Positions 31,675 through 40,386 of a stretch of 47,398 bases of DNA are shown in pieces (the stretch's first letter is position 1; each line of letters begins with the position of its first letter). The notes beneath the pieces are model-generated. The model was not told the origin of the DNA. It saw only the letters and a list, made by a program, of their open reading frames with translations, and did no database searches. A program made the position numbers and the translations under genes. Source of the stretch: Euzebya sp051004735 (lineage in GTDB: Bacteria; Actinomycetota; Nitriliruptoria; Euzebyales; Euzebyaceae); NCBI GenBank assembly GCA_051004735.1, contig JBPCKA010000060.1:1-47398 (forward strand), written 5' to 3'.

Positions 31675-32520
31675 ATGCTGTCCAGGGCCGGCGCAATGCG
31701 CACCGCCGTAGCGAACTTCCTGGCGGAAGAAGGCGCCAAGGGAGCGATCGTTGCGGCGATCTCCACGGTGGTGGTGTTCGGCCTGGGCGTGGTTCTGGTG
31801 CTCAGCAGTCCGCAGTGGCCGCAGGTCCGCGACCAGTTCTTCAACCCGGCAGACTTTGCAGCCTCCTGGCCCACGGTGCTGCGCGGGTTCTGGTTGGACG
31901 TCCGGCTGTTTGTGATCGCCCAGGTGGCCATCCTCGTACTGGCGCTGTTCATCGCGGTTGTGCGCAGCCTGCGGGGGCCGGCCTTTCTGCCGTTGCGGCT
32001 GCTGTCGGTGCTCTACATCGACTTCTGGCGAGGGATTCCACTGATCCTGGCCGTACTGTTGTTGGGGTTTGGGCTGCCTGCCCTGGCGATCCCCGGGCTG
32101 CCTCGCTCAGAGTTGTTCTGGGGAACAACGACACTGGTGCTGTCCTACTCCGCCTATACCGCCGAGGTGTACCGCTCGGGCATCGATTCGGTGCCCGAGT
32201 CCCAGCGATCCTCAGCGAAGTCATTGGGGCTGACCCAGTGGCAGGGCCTGCGATATGCCATCTTGCCGCAGGCCGTCCGCAACGTCGTGCCAGCACTGCT
32301 GAACGGCGTCGTCAGCCTGCAAAAGGACGTGGCGTTGATCAGTGTCCTGGGTGTCCGTGAGGCCGTCCGTGAAGCCAGCGTGTACACCGCCCGAACGTTC
32401 AACTACACCTCGTATGTGGTCGCGACCGTGTTGTTCTTGGCGATCTCGGTGCCGGTGGCCCGTTTCGCCGACTACTACGCGGCCCGGGACCGGGCACGAC
32501 GGAGCCAGACGCTGTCATGA
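31675..32520 (+). CDS. Amino-acid ABC transporter permease (HisM/GlnP type)
   Basis: The 281-residue membrane protein has about six helices. It carries the HisMQ hallmarks YIDFWRGIPLILAVLLL and SAYTAEVYRSGIDSVPESQRSSAKSLGLT, where the EAA loop (SAKSLGLTQWQGLRYAILPQAVRNVVPALLN) contacts the ATPase. The N-terminus has an extra ~25-residue stretch before the first helix. GGAG lies 8 nt before the ATG at 31675. The stop overlaps the ATPase start (ATGA). A single permease gene suggests a homodimeric pore. Confidence 0.93.
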   Translation: MLSRAGAMRTAVANFLAEEGAKGAIVAAISTVVVFGLGVVLVLSSPQWPQVRDQFFNPADFAASWPTVLRGFWLDVRLFVIAQVAILVLALFIAVVRSLRGPAFLPLRLLSVLYIDFWRGIPLILAVLLLGFGLPALAIPGLPRSELFWGTTTLVLSYSAYTAEVYRSGIDSVPESQRSSAKSLGLTQWQGLRYAILPQAVRNVVPALLNGVVSLQKDVALISVLGVREAVREASVYTARTFNYTSYVVATVLFLAISVPVARFADYYAARDRARRSQTLS

Positions 32521-33284
32521 CGGCATCATCTGCGGCTGGCTTGGCCCTGCTGGTCTGTGAGGAGATCGACAAGTCCTACGGGACCAGGAGCGTGCTGCGT
32601 GGTCTGTCACTACAGGTGGAGCCCCACCAGGTGGTCTGCCTGATCGGACCGTCGGGCTCGGGCAAGTCGACGCTGCTGCGCTGCATCGACCTGCTGGAGC
32701 GCATCGACGGTGGGCGCATTCTGCTGGACGGCCAGCAGATCACCGGAAGAGGGGTTGACGGCAACGCGGTGCGTCGTCGTATGGGGATGGTGTTTCAGTC
32801 CTTCAACCTGTTCCCGCACCTGAGTGTCCTTGACAACGTGACCCTTGGCGCACGCAAAGCCCAGGGCATCGCTCGCGGGCCAGCCGAGGATGCGGCCATG
32901 GCGCTACTGCAACGCTTCGACCTTGCCGACAAAGCCGGGGACTATCCCGACCGACTGTCCGGCGGGCAGCAGCAACGGGTCGCCATCGTTCGCGCTCTGG
33001 TCGGGGATCCGCAGGTGCTGTTGCTGGACGAAGTCACCTCAGCCCTTGACCCGGAGCTTGTGGGAGAGGTGTTGAGCGTCATCAGAGAACTGGCCGACCA
33101 GGGCATGACCATGGTGCTCGCTACCCACGAGATGGGCTTCGCGCGTGACGTCGCCCACCGGGTGTGCTTCATGGATGAGGGGACGATTGTCGAGGCCGGG
33201 CCGGCAGACCAGGTGCTGGTTGACCCCCAACACCCGCGGACCCAGCAGTTTCTTGCCAGGGTGATCCAGGCGGGCAGGATGTAG
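32517..33284 (+). CDS. Amino-acid ABC transporter ATP-binding protein
   Basis: The 255-residue ATPase shows Walker A GPSGSGKST at 44-52, Q-loop VFQSFNLFPHL, signature LSGGQQQR, Walker B LLLDEVTSALD and the switch His in ATHEMGFA. The length and SFNLFPHL motif fit the GlnQ/HisP polar-amino-acid subfamily. It completes a binding protein-permease-ATPase operon, being translationally coupled to the permease through an ATGA overlap. Confidence 0.96.
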   Translation: MTASSAAGLALLVCEEIDKSYGTRSVLRGLSLQVEPHQVVCLIGPSGSGKSTLLRCIDLLERIDGGRILLDGQQITGRGVDGNAVRRRMGMVFQSFNLFPHLSVLDNVTLGARKAQGIARGPAEDAAMALLQRFDLADKAGDYPDRLSGGQQQRVAIVRALVGDPQVLLLDEVTSALDPELVGEVLSVIRELADQGMTMVLATHEMGFARDVAHRVCFMDEGTIVEAGPADQVLVDPQHPRTQQFLARVIQAGRM

Positions 33285-33355
33285 ACCGCTGAGGGCGTGG
33301 TGCGCCTGGGAATCAGGGTCTGGCGGTCGGGATCCTGAAGTCGCATACTCGGATC

Positions 33356-33925
33356 GTGGCGAGCACTGGCAGCCCCACTGTCCCGCTGTGGCCGGCACCT
33401 GTCATGCGGCAACAGGGGTTGTATGTCCTGCACGTGGTGACCTGGGACCTGCATGCCGCCCGGGGGCTGCGCGCCAGACTCCTCGCCGCCGGGGTGTCGC
33501 GGGAGCAGATCAGGATGCGTGGACGGCGGTGCGAGGACGGGCTACAGGAGGCGCAGGTCCGGCATTGGCGCCGCCTGAGCACACGATGGCGCAAGAACAT
33601 CTTCGTCGCGGTCGTCTCGGCGGTTCTGGTCGGCATCCCGGTGGGTGCATCGACAGCCACGGTGATCCTCGGCGAGACCCCTTTGGCTGCCTGGACCGGC
33701 GGCATGCTGGGGGGACTGATTCTGTTGGCACTTGGCACCACCGCGGTGTGGGCGGACCACTTTCAGCGCTCACCCGCGTCACAGAACCGGTCTCGCGTCG
33801 AGGGTCATGTCTGCGTGAGCGGCGCTGCGGAGATTGTGCGCGCCGAGATGTTGGTGGCCACCACCGAAGATGTGATGGCCGTGGAACGCCTCCCGTCCGG
33901 CGCCGACCCGTTGACATGGGCGTAG
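33356..33925 (+). CDS. Two-helix membrane protein of unknown function
   Basis: The 189-residue product has a soluble N-terminal part (~17-60, YVLHVVTWDLHAARGLRARLLAAGV) resembling a small ferredoxin-like alpha-beta fold. Two membrane helices follow at ~83-105 and ~112-133, then a soluble tail. The layout recalls actinobacterial proteins with a flipping-loop segment between Gly-rich helices, but I cannot name the family. The GTG at 33356 is preceded by CATACT at 6 nt. Confidence 0.65.
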   Translation: MASTGSPTVPLWPAPVMRQQGLYVLHVVTWDLHAARGLRARLLAAGVSREQIRMRGRRCEDGLQEAQVRHWRRLSTRWRKNIFVAVVSAVLVGIPVGASTATVILGETPLAAWTGGMLGGLILLALGTTAVWADHFQRSPASQNRSRVEGHVCVSGAAEIVRAEMLVATTEDVMAVERLPSGADPLTWA

Positions 33926-33928
33926 CCT
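33923..33928 (+). promoter_or_regulatory. Candidate -10 TAGCCT for the LigD-polymerase gene
   Basis: TAGCCT, whose first three bases are the stop codon of the preceding gene, lies 6 nt before the ATG at 33935 and fits the TANNNT-leaderless geometry. The TTGACA at 33911 is too close (6 nt) to be its -35. Confidence 0.25.
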
Positions 33929-33934
33929 GACCCG

Positions 33935-34951
33935 ATGGGTCAGGAGACGTATCTGGAACTTGACGGCCGACGGGTGAAGGTCACCAATCCCAGCAAGGTC
34001 TACTTCCCCAAACGCGGAGAAACCAAGTTGGACCTGATCAACTACTACAAGGCGGTGAAGGAACCGCTCCTTGCCGCGGTGGGTGGCCGACCCCTGCTGC
34101 TGGAGCGGTTCCCGGAGGGCGCACGCGGCAAGAGCTTCTTTCAGAAACGTGTGCCCAAGGGTGCGCCAGACTGGTTGCAGACCACCACGGTACAGACAGT
34201 GAACGGGACCCCCTCCAATGCGCTGGTCGGCATGGACCTGGCCCATATCGCGTGGGCCGTCAACATGGGTTGTCTGGGCTTTCACGTCTGGCCGGTGATG
34301 GCGGCTGACCCCGAGCACGCTGACGAACTGCGCCTGGATCTGGACCCCATGCCGAAGGTCCCCTTCGACGATGTCCGCCGGGCAGCCGCAGCGACCCGGG
34401 ACCTGTTGGCAGAGCACGGCTTGACTGCGTACCCAAAGACCACGGGCAAGCGCGGGATCCACATCTACGTTCGACTGCAGCCGCGCTGGGATTCCTATCA
34501 GGTTCGCTCGGCTGCTGTCGCAGTTGCCCGCGAGTTGGAGCGACGCCATGGCGACTTCATGACCGCGGCATGGTGGAAGGAGGAGCGCGGCGAGAGGGTC
34601 TTTGTCGACTACAACCAGAACGCGCCGCACAAGACCGTGTTCGGTGCCTGGTCGGTGCGGGCCAGGGTGGGCGGGCAGGTCTCCACGCCGTTTCGTTGGC
34701 AGGAACTGGACGTCATCGAGCCAGATGAGTTGACGATCGCCTCGGTGCCCGCGCGGGTCCAGGACGGAGGGGACCCGTGGGCCCAGATGTATTCCACCCC
34801 CCAGTCCCTGGAACCCCTCCTGGCCATCCACCAGGCCGATATGGCTGCCGGCCTGATGGATGCGCCCTGGCCACCTGTGTATCCGAAGATGCCGAATGAG
34901 CCCCCTCGAGTGGCGCCGTCGCGGGCACGCAAGGAAACACAGACCCCCTAA
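33935..34951 (+). CDS. LigD-type DNA polymerase/primase domain protein
   Basis: The 338-residue protein is a stand-alone PolDom of the archaeo-eukaryotic primase superfamily, as in the polymerase domain of LigD used in non-homologous end joining. Marks are VKVTNPSKVYFPKRGETKLDLINYY, FPEGARGKSFFQKRVP, the metal-binding pair in ELRLDLDPMP, YPKTTGKRGIHIYVRL and VFVDYNQNAPHKTVFGAWSVR. It would add nucleotides, preferably ribonucleotides, at DNA ends. No ligase domain, nuclease domain or Ku gene is in the window. A weak -10 hexamer overlaps the preceding stop codon. Confidence 0.93.
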   Translation: MGQETYLELDGRRVKVTNPSKVYFPKRGETKLDLINYYKAVKEPLLAAVGGRPLLLERFPEGARGKSFFQKRVPKGAPDWLQTTTVQTVNGTPSNALVGMDLAHIAWAVNMGCLGFHVWPVMAADPEHADELRLDLDPMPKVPFDDVRRAAAATRDLLAEHGLTAYPKTTGKRGIHIYVRLQPRWDSYQVRSAAVAVARELERRHGDFMTAAWWKEERGERVFVDYNQNAPHKTVFGAWSVRARVGGQVSTPFRWQELDVIEPDELTIASVPARVQDGGDPWAQMYSTPQSLEPLLAIHQADMAAGLMDAPWPPVYPKMPNEPPRVAPSRARKETQTP

Positions 34952-34956
34952 CGCCC

Positions 34957-34962
34957 TACAAT
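34957..34962 (+). promoter_or_regulatory. Candidate -10 TACAAT for the Fur-family gene
   Basis: TACAAT closely resembles the TATAAT consensus and stands 32 nt before the ATG at 34995. GAAACA, 17 nt upstream, shares ACA with the -35 consensus. The AT-rich patch contrasts with the GC-rich surroundings. Confidence 0.35.
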
Positions 34963-34994
34963 CGGGAATCAGACCATCCAGGGATCGGGCGAAG

Positions 34995-35414
34995 ATGTCG
35001 GTGGCCGCCACTCATCAGGCCATGCTGAATGATGCGGGTTTGCGCACGACCAGTCAGCGATTGACCGTGCTTGACGCGCTGGATCGGCGCGACGACGCGG
35101 TCACCGCCCAGGATCTGTACCTGGAGTTCCGTGGCCAGGGTCTGACAATCGGGCTGTCCACCGTCTATCGGACCCTGACCTCCCTGGTCGACGCCGGCTT
35201 GCTGGATACCTTCCAGCGAGGCGGGGAACAGGCTTTCCGTGCCTGCTCGCCAAAGCATCATCACCACCTGGTCTGCACGGGCTGCAATCAGGTCATCGAA
35301 CTGGAGGCGGGAATGGTTGAGGAGTGGGTGGGCAAGGTCGCCGACTCATATGAGTTCACCGTCTCATCCCATCGGGCTGACATCTTCGGCGTCTGCGCCG
35401 ACTGCAACCGCTAG
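34995..35414 (+). CDS. Fur-family metalloregulator (Zur-like)
   Basis: The 139-residue protein has the Fur winged helix (~8-80, LRTTSQRLTVLDAL...LSTVYRTLTSLVDAGLLDTFQRGGEQAFR) and a C-terminal dimer domain. The HHHHLVCTGCNQVIELE metal segment and the structural zinc Cys pairs CTGC and CADC are intact. The size and the H-H-L-V-C-T-G-C context fit the Zur branch somewhat better than ferric Fur or PerR, but the effector metal is not certain. A hairpin follows the stop. No zinc-uptake operon is in view. Confidence 0.9.
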   Translation: MSVAATHQAMLNDAGLRTTSQRLTVLDALDRRDDAVTAQDLYLEFRGQGLTIGLSTVYRTLTSLVDAGLLDTFQRGGEQAFRACSPKHHHHLVCTGCNQVIELEAGMVEEWVGKVADSYEFTVSSHRADIFGVCADCNR

Positions 35415-35421
35415 ACCAGCC

Positions 35422-35445
35422 ATGCGCCACCATTGGCTGGCGCAT
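35422..35445 (+). terminator. Stem-loop after the Fur-family gene
   Basis: ATGCGCCA and TGGCGCAT form a perfect 8-bp stem with an 8-nt loop, 8 bases past the stop at 35414. CCAGCCA/TGGCTGG offers an overlapping alternative stem. There is no U-tract, so it is a terminator candidate of the kind frequent in high-GC actinobacteria. Confidence 0.4.
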
Positions 35446-35471
35446 TGTGCGTGATCAGGTACAACACGGGC

Positions 35472-36210
35472 ATGAAAATCACCCATGCGCAGGTTGTCGC
35501 CATCACCGGCGCCGGGTCAGGAATCGGTCGCGCCCTGGCCCTTCGGCTGGCCTCGCGGGGCTGCCACCTGTCGCTGTGCGACATCGATCCCGAGGGCCTG
35601 GCGGGCACCGCACGGATGCTGCACGACCATGGGGCCACGGTCACGACGGCGGTACTGGACGTTTCCCACCGACAAAACGTCGACGAGTGGGCCGCGACGA
35701 CCCGGTCGGAGCACGGCGCTGTGCACGTGGTCATCAACAACGCTGGGGTGGCCATGGCAGGGACGGTGGAAAAGACCTCGCTGGAGGACTACGAGTGGTT
35801 GATGGGGATCAACTTCTGGGGTGTGGTCTATGGCACCAAGGCGTTCCTGCCGTACCTCCGCGAGGTCGATCGCGGACACATCGCAAACATCTCCTCGATC
35901 TTCGGACTGTTCGCCCAGCCGTCACAGAGTGCCTACAACGCTGCCCGCGACCAACATTGCACGAAACGCCCGGATCAGGGACAGCGCCGGCGATCTGCTG
36001 GGTACCGACCCGGAGGCCGTCCGCGAACGGTTTGCCGGGCTGCTGCGCACGACACCTGACCAGGCTGCAAACGCCATAATCCGTGGCGTCGAGCGGAATG
36101 CCCGCCGCGTCCTGATCGGGCCGGATGCCAAGGCAATCGACCTTCTGCAACGCACCCTCCCAACCGCCTACCAACGTCTGATCGGTGTCGGGGCCAGGCT
36201 GATTCGATAA
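35472..36210 (+). pseudogene. Short-chain dehydrogenase/reductase gene with internal deletion
   Basis: The first frame from ATG 35472 encodes a normal SDR beginning: VVAITGAGSGIGRALALRLA, NNAGVAMAG and NISSIFGLFAQPSQSAYNAA. At ~35946 the catalytic YxxxK Lys should follow, but the sequence jumps to TNIARNARIRDSAGDLL in another frame. That frame continues with the correct SDR C-terminus (DAKAIDLLQRTLPTAYQRL) to a stop at 36210. The missing part, roughly 35 residues (Lys, following helix and the PGxxxT segment), plus the frame change indicate a ~100-bp deletion. The gene should be inactive. Its start lies 58 bp after the Fur-family gene. Confidence 0.85.
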
Positions 36211-36214
36211 GCGC

Positions 36215-36220
36215 TACTCT
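36215..36220 (+). promoter_or_regulatory. Candidate -10 TACTCT for the mycoredoxin gene
   Basis: TACTCT lies exactly 7 nt before the ATG at 36228, the leaderless spacing also seen at abiEi and purF. No Shine-Dalgarno is present between it and the start codon. Confidence 0.35.
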
Positions 36221-36227
36221 CGGCATC

Positions 36228-36554
36228 ATGGGAAACTCCACAGTGGACATCACGATGTATTGGCGACCGGGGTGTGGGTTTTGTGCGGCACTACAACGCC
36301 GCCTGGATGACCTGGGGGTGCCCTATGAGCAGGTCAACATCTGGGAGGACCCAGCCGGCGCGGAGTTCGTGCGACAGGCCAACGGTGGCAACGAACTGGT
36401 GCCGACGATGGCCGTGGGCCAACAGGTCCTCGGTAACCCCAGCGCCGACCAGGTGCTCAGGGCCGTCCACACCCAGGACCCGGAATCTGACGTGCCTGCG
36501 CCGCCAGAACCAGGCCGACTGGCCAAGGGAATTACCAGGTTGTTGGGAGGCTAG
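36228..36554 (+). CDS. Mycoredoxin/glutaredoxin-like protein
   Basis: The 108-residue thioredoxin-fold protein carries the redox motif CGFC at 16-19 in MYWRPGCGFCAALQRRL, then VNIWEDPAGAEFVRQANGGNELVPT with the cis-Pro. The WEDP and NGGNE(L)VPT pattern is that of actinobacterial mycoredoxin-1, which reduces mycothiol mixed disulfides; the usual motif there is CGYC. A ~25-residue tail (PPEPGRLAKGITRLLGG) extends past the fold. Its presence supports a mycothiol-using host. Confidence 0.88.
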   Translation: MGNSTVDITMYWRPGCGFCAALQRRLDDLGVPYEQVNIWEDPAGAEFVRQANGGNELVPTMAVGQQVLGNPSADQVLRAVHTQDPESDVPAPPEPGRLAKGITRLLGG

Positions 36555-36670
36555 ACCGGTCAGTGGCGCCGCACGGGACCGTATGAACCAGCCTGGTCAC
36601 ACACTTCGTGAAGATGGGGTTTGAATTGACGGTCGTGGATTCCAAGGCAGCCATCCAAGGTAGGTTTTCC

Positions 36671-37747
36671 ATGTCAGGCCCCTTCGCGCTTTTTGATGGC
36701 CATGAGCAGGTCGTGTACGGCCACGATCCCGCCAGCGGCCTACGGTGCATCATCGCCATTCACTCAACGGCACTGGGGCCGGCCTTGGGGGGAACGCGTA
36801 TGTATCCGTATGCCTCGGAGACCGACGCCCTGATCGATGTCCTCCGGTTGTCAAAGGGGATGAGCTACAAGGCCGCCTGCGCAGGGCTTGACCTGGGCGG
36901 TGGCAAGGCAGTCATCATCGGTGACCCGGCCGTGGACAAGTCGGAGAGCCTGCTGCGGGCCTACGGTCGGATGGTGCAGTCGTTGAACGGACGATACGTA
37001 ACTGCCTGCGATGTGGGCACCTACAGTGCCGACATGGCCCTGGTCGGTCGCGAGACCCGCTGGGCGACCGGTGCAGCCGTTGTAGAGGGCGGGTCGGGTG
37101 ACTCCGGGGTCATGACCGCGTTGGGAACCTACGTCGGCATCAAGGCTGCGGTGGAGTTTGTCTTCGGTGATGATGATCTTGCCGGACGCCATGTGGCAAT
37201 CCAGGGAGTAGGCAAGGTCGGCCGCCGGCTTGCCGAACATCTGCACGGTGAGGGCTGCAAACTGACGGTCGCCGATGTGAACCCGGCTGCGGTGGCCGAC
37301 TGCGCGGAGCGCTATGCCGCCGAGGTCGTTGATGTCGACGACGTCCACGCGGTCGACGCCGACGTGTTCAGCCCCAATGCCCTGGGTGCGGTCATCAACC
37401 CCGACACATTGCCGCAGTTGCAGTGCGCGATCGTGGCCGGTGCGGCCAACAACCAGCTCAGCACCGACGAGGACGGCGTCGCGCTGGCTCAGCGGGGAAT
37501 CCTGTATGCCCCGGACTACGTCATCAATGCGGGCGGCATCATCCAGGTCGGCGATGAGTTGCATCCCGGCGGCTACTCCGATGCCCGGGTGGTGGCACGG
37601 GTGACCCAGATCGGGCCACGCCTTCGCCAGATCTTCGACCAGGCCAAGGGAGCGGGCATTCCGACAGCCGCCGCAGCTGATCTGGTTGCAGAGCAGCGCA
37701 TCGCTGACGTCGGTCGGCTGCGTGGGTTTCATCTGCCCCGCAGCTGA
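36671..37747 (+). CDS. Leu/Val/Phe-type amino acid dehydrogenase
   Basis: The 358-residue protein belongs to the Glu/Leu/Phe/Val dehydrogenase family, which oxidatively deaminates amino acids with NAD. The substrate domain has LRCIIAIHSTALGPALGGTRM and KAACAGLDLGGGKAVI with the catalytic Lys. ACDVGTYSADMA and the Rossmann segment VAIQGVGKVGRRLAEHL follow. Length and motifs match leucine and valine dehydrogenases rather than glutamate dehydrogenase. The ATG at 36671 begins the family-like MSGPFALFDGHEQVVYGHD; a GTG at 36608 would add 21 non-conserved residues. It probably feeds branched-chain amino acid degradation. Confidence 0.92.
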   Translation: MSGPFALFDGHEQVVYGHDPASGLRCIIAIHSTALGPALGGTRMYPYASETDALIDVLRLSKGMSYKAACAGLDLGGGKAVIIGDPAVDKSESLLRAYGRMVQSLNGRYVTACDVGTYSADMALVGRETRWATGAAVVEGGSGDSGVMTALGTYVGIKAAVEFVFGDDDLAGRHVAIQGVGKVGRRLAEHLHGEGCKLTVADVNPAAVADCAERYAAEVVDVDDVHAVDADVFSPNALGAVINPDTLPQLQCAIVAGAANNQLSTDEDGVALAQRGILYAPDYVINAGGIIQVGDELHPGGYSDARVVARVTQIGPRLRQIFDQAKGAGIPTAAAADLVAEQRIADVGRLRGFHLPRS

Positions 37748-37830
37748 TCACTCGATCAGACCCAACTGGCGCATGATCGTCATCGCATCTTCTGGTCCCC
37801 GGGCATGACAACATGCTTTCCACCCAGCGG

Positions 37831-38871
37831 TCAATGCACGTACTGCAACCGGATGCCGGCGGGCGCTGTCACCGTTCCCATCGTCCACGCCTGGATCTGG
37901 TGCTTCTCCAGGACGTTCACGGCCGCACTGGCCCGGTCCTGCGGAACCACCGCGATCATGCCCACGCCCATGTTGAAGACCCGAAACATCTCCGGTGGCT
38001 CGACTTGACCCAGTCGCTGTAGCAGATCAAACAATGGACCGGGTTCCCACGACCTACAGTCCACGTCGGCTCCCAGTCCGACCGGCAGGACCCTTGGCAG
38101 ATTGCCGGGAATCCCGCCACCGGTGACGTGGCACAGAGCGTTGACGACGTCGGCAGCGGCCAGAGCCAGACACGCCTTGGTGTACAACCTGGTGGGGGTC
38201 ATCAGAGCCTCGCCGAGGGGTTGATCCAACCCGTGATGGGCCTCAAGATCGACACCTGCGACCAGACGGCGTACCAGGCTGTAGCCATTGCTGTGCAGAC
38301 CGCTGGCGCGCATACCCAGGATCACGTCGCCTTCTGCCACCCGGTGAGGTCCCAGGATGTCAGACTTCTCGACGATTCCGACTCCGAAACCGGCCAGGTC
38401 ATAGTCGCCCGCGGGCATCACCCCAGGGTGCTCTGCGGTTTCGCCGCCGATCAATGCGCAGCCGGCCTCGACGCAGCCATCCGCGATGCCGGCAACCACC
38501 TGGGTGACCAAGTCCGGGGCCAGCGAGCCAATGGCGATGTAATCCAGAAAGACCTGTGGTTCGGCGCCGGGGACCACCAGGTCATCCACGACCATGGCGA
38601 CCAGATCGATGCCCACCGTGTCGTGGCGCCCCAACTGCCGGGCCAACTCCAGCTTCGTCCCCACGCCATCGGTGGCGGTGACCATGACGGGCTGGCGGTA
38701 GCGCAGGATGTCCAGTTCGAACAACCCGCCAAAACCTCCGATGGTGTCCATGACACCGGGCCGATGCGTGCGCTGCACATGCGGTTTGATCCGCCGCACT
38801 ACCTCATCGGCCGCCTCCAGGTCGACCCCGGCGGCTGCGTAGGTCTGCGGTCTAGCGGTGTCCTCGCTCAT
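37831..38871 (-). CDS. purM: Phosphoribosylformylglycinamidine cyclo-ligase
   Basis: PurM (AIR synthetase) closes the imidazole ring in step five of purine synthesis. The 346-residue protein shows TYAAAGVDLEAADEVV, MVTATDGVGTKLELA, the CALIGGETAEHPG block and HVTGGGIPGNLPRVLP. The ATG at 38871 overlaps the purF stop (ATGA), so the two are translationally coupled in the order purF-purM. The frame is open upstream through purF, but the coupled ATG gives the family-like N-terminus. Confidence 0.96.
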   Translation of the reverse strand: MSEDTARPQTYAAAGVDLEAADEVVRRIKPHVQRTHRPGVMDTIGGFGGLFELDILRYRQPVMVTATDGVGTKLELARQLGRHDTVGIDLVAMVVDDLVVPGAEPQVFLDYIAIGSLAPDLVTQVVAGIADGCVEAGCALIGGETAEHPGVMPAGDYDLAGFGVGIVEKSDILGPHRVAEGDVILGMRASGLHSNGYSLVRRLVAGVDLEAHHGLDQPLGEALMTPTRLYTKACLALAAADVVNALCHVTGGGIPGNLPRVLPVGLGADVDCRSWEPGPLFDLLQRLGQVEPPEMFRVFNMGVGMIAVVPQDRASAAVNVLEKHQIQAWTMGTVTAPAGIRLQYVH

Positions 38872-40343
38872 GCCGAGTCCCACAGCGTCGCCATCACCGC
38901 CTTGCCCTGTTTCTGTTGCAGCGCCTCCACCGGGATGGGGTAGTGGCCGTCGAAACAGGCCGAGCACAGCGAGGTATGTGGCAGCTTTGTGGTTTCCACC
39001 AGACCGTCCAGTGACAGGTAGGCCAAGGAATCGGCTCCGAGAAATGCTCTGATCTCCTCGACCTCCATCCCGGCGCCGATCAATTCGGCGCGGGTGGCCA
39101 TATCGATGCCGTAGAAGCACGGCCACTTGATTGGAGGTGCGGTGATCCGCAGATGGACCTCTGCCGCACCGGCCGCCTTGAGCATCGCAACCAGTTGGCG
39201 TGAGGTGTTACCCCGCACAATCGAGTCGTCGACCACGACCAATCGTTGTCCGTTGATGATGTCGGGAAGCGGATTCAACTTCAGGCGAATACCCAGTTGC
39301 CGCAGGCTCTGGGTGGGCTGGATGAACGTTCGTCCGACGTAGCGGTTCTTGGTCAGCCCCTCGGCGTACGGGATGCCGCTGGTCGCCGAGTATCCACCTG
39401 CCGCAGCCATTCCGCTGTCGGGCACCGGAATGACCAGATCGGCGTCGACGGGTGACTCCAGTGCCAGCAACTCGCCCATGCGGCGACGTGCGGCGTAGAC
39501 CGACGTCTCCTGGGTCATGTGGTCGGGTCGGGCAACGTAGACGTACTCGAACACGCAGGCCTTGGGACGGGCGTCGGCGTAGCGGCGACCGCGCAGGCCA
39601 CCGGAGTCGATGGCCACGATTTCGCCCGGCTCGACATCACGGACCCGTACCGCGCCGACGATGTCAAGCGCGGCTGTCTCGCTGGCGATGACCCAGCCGC
39701 CGCTCTTCAGACGCCCGATGACCAAGGGCCGCACTCCCTGAGGATCGCGCGCTCCGTAGATGGCGTGTTGGTCCATCACCACCAACGAGAACGCCCCGTC
39801 GACGTCGGGCAGCACCTGCGCCAGGGCGTCGTCGGTTGTCCCCTCCTCATCCATCTGTGCCAGGGCGCCAGCGATCAGTGCGCTGAGCAGATCCGAATCG
39901 GTCGTGCACTTGTCGCCGACTGGCAGCCGGTCGGTCAGAAAGCCGGTGTTGGTGAGATTGCCGTTGTGGCCCAAGGCGATCATGTGCCCCGCGGGGGTTG
40001 ACCGAAAAGTCGGCTGCGCGTTGTCCCACGTCGAGGCGCCGGTGGTCGAGTAGCGCACGTGACCGATGGCCTGGTGCCCGTCCAGCGCGGTCAGGCGCGT
40101 CTCATCGAAGACCTGGTTGACCAGGCCCATTTCCTTCGTCACGACGATGGAGGTGCCGTCACTGACCGCGATCCCAGCCGACTCCTGACCGCGGTGCTGC
40201 AGGGCGTACAGCCCGTAATAGGACAGCTTGGCCGCGTGTTCGCTGGGGGCATACACCGCGAAGACGCCGCAGGCGTCCCTGGGCCCCTCCATCGGGGTTA
40301 TGGGGTCGGTGTCGTTGACTGGCGCTGCCGCTGGGGTGCTCAC
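38868..40343 (-). CDS. purF: Amidophosphoribosyltransferase
   Basis: PurF makes phosphoribosylamine from PRPP and glutamine, the committed step of purine synthesis. The 491-residue precursor has a 24-residue propeptide before the nucleophile Cys25 (PRDACGVFAV), a glutaminase domain and a phosphoribosyltransferase domain with the PRPP loop LVVVDDSIVRGNTS. Cys residues at ACVFEYVYVARPD and LCSACFD match the 4Fe-4S-type (Bacillus-like) enzyme. The GTG at 40343 is preceded at 7 nt by TACCCT, pointing to a leaderless message. purM follows with a 4-bp overlap. The upstream region is shared with a divergent Kelch-like gene. Confidence 0.95.
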   Translation of the reverse strand: MSTPAAAPVNDTDPITPMEGPRDACGVFAVYAPSEHAAKLSYYGLYALQHRGQESAGIAVSDGTSIVVTKEMGLVNQVFDETRLTALDGHQAIGHVRYSTTGASTWDNAQPTFRSTPAGHMIALGHNGNLTNTGFLTDRLPVGDKCTTDSDLLSALIAGALAQMDEEGTTDDALAQVLPDVDGAFSLVVMDQHAIYGARDPQGVRPLVIGRLKSGGWVIASETAALDIVGAVRVRDVEPGEIVAIDSGGLRGRRYADARPKACVFEYVYVARPDHMTQETSVYAARRRMGELLALESPVDADLVIPVPDSGMAAAGGYSATSGIPYAEGLTKNRYVGRTFIQPTQSLRQLGIRLKLNPLPDIINGQRLVVVDDSIVRGNTSRQLVAMLKAAGAAEVHLRITAPPIKWPCFYGIDMATRAELIGAGMEVEEIRAFLGADSLAYLSLDGLVETTKLPHTSLCSACFDGHYPIPVEALQQKQGKAVMATLWDSA

Positions 40344-40350
40344 GCGGTCA

Positions 40351-40356
40351 AGGGTA
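40351..40356 (-). promoter_or_regulatory. Candidate -10 TACCCT for purF (leaderless geometry)
   Basis: TACCCT on the minus strand lies exactly 7 nt before the GTG at 40343, and no Shine-Dalgarno is present. The spacing would place the transcript start at or beside the start codon. Confidence 0.4.
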
Positions 40357-40386
40357 GACGCCAACAGCCCGGATGGGCCGTCACCG

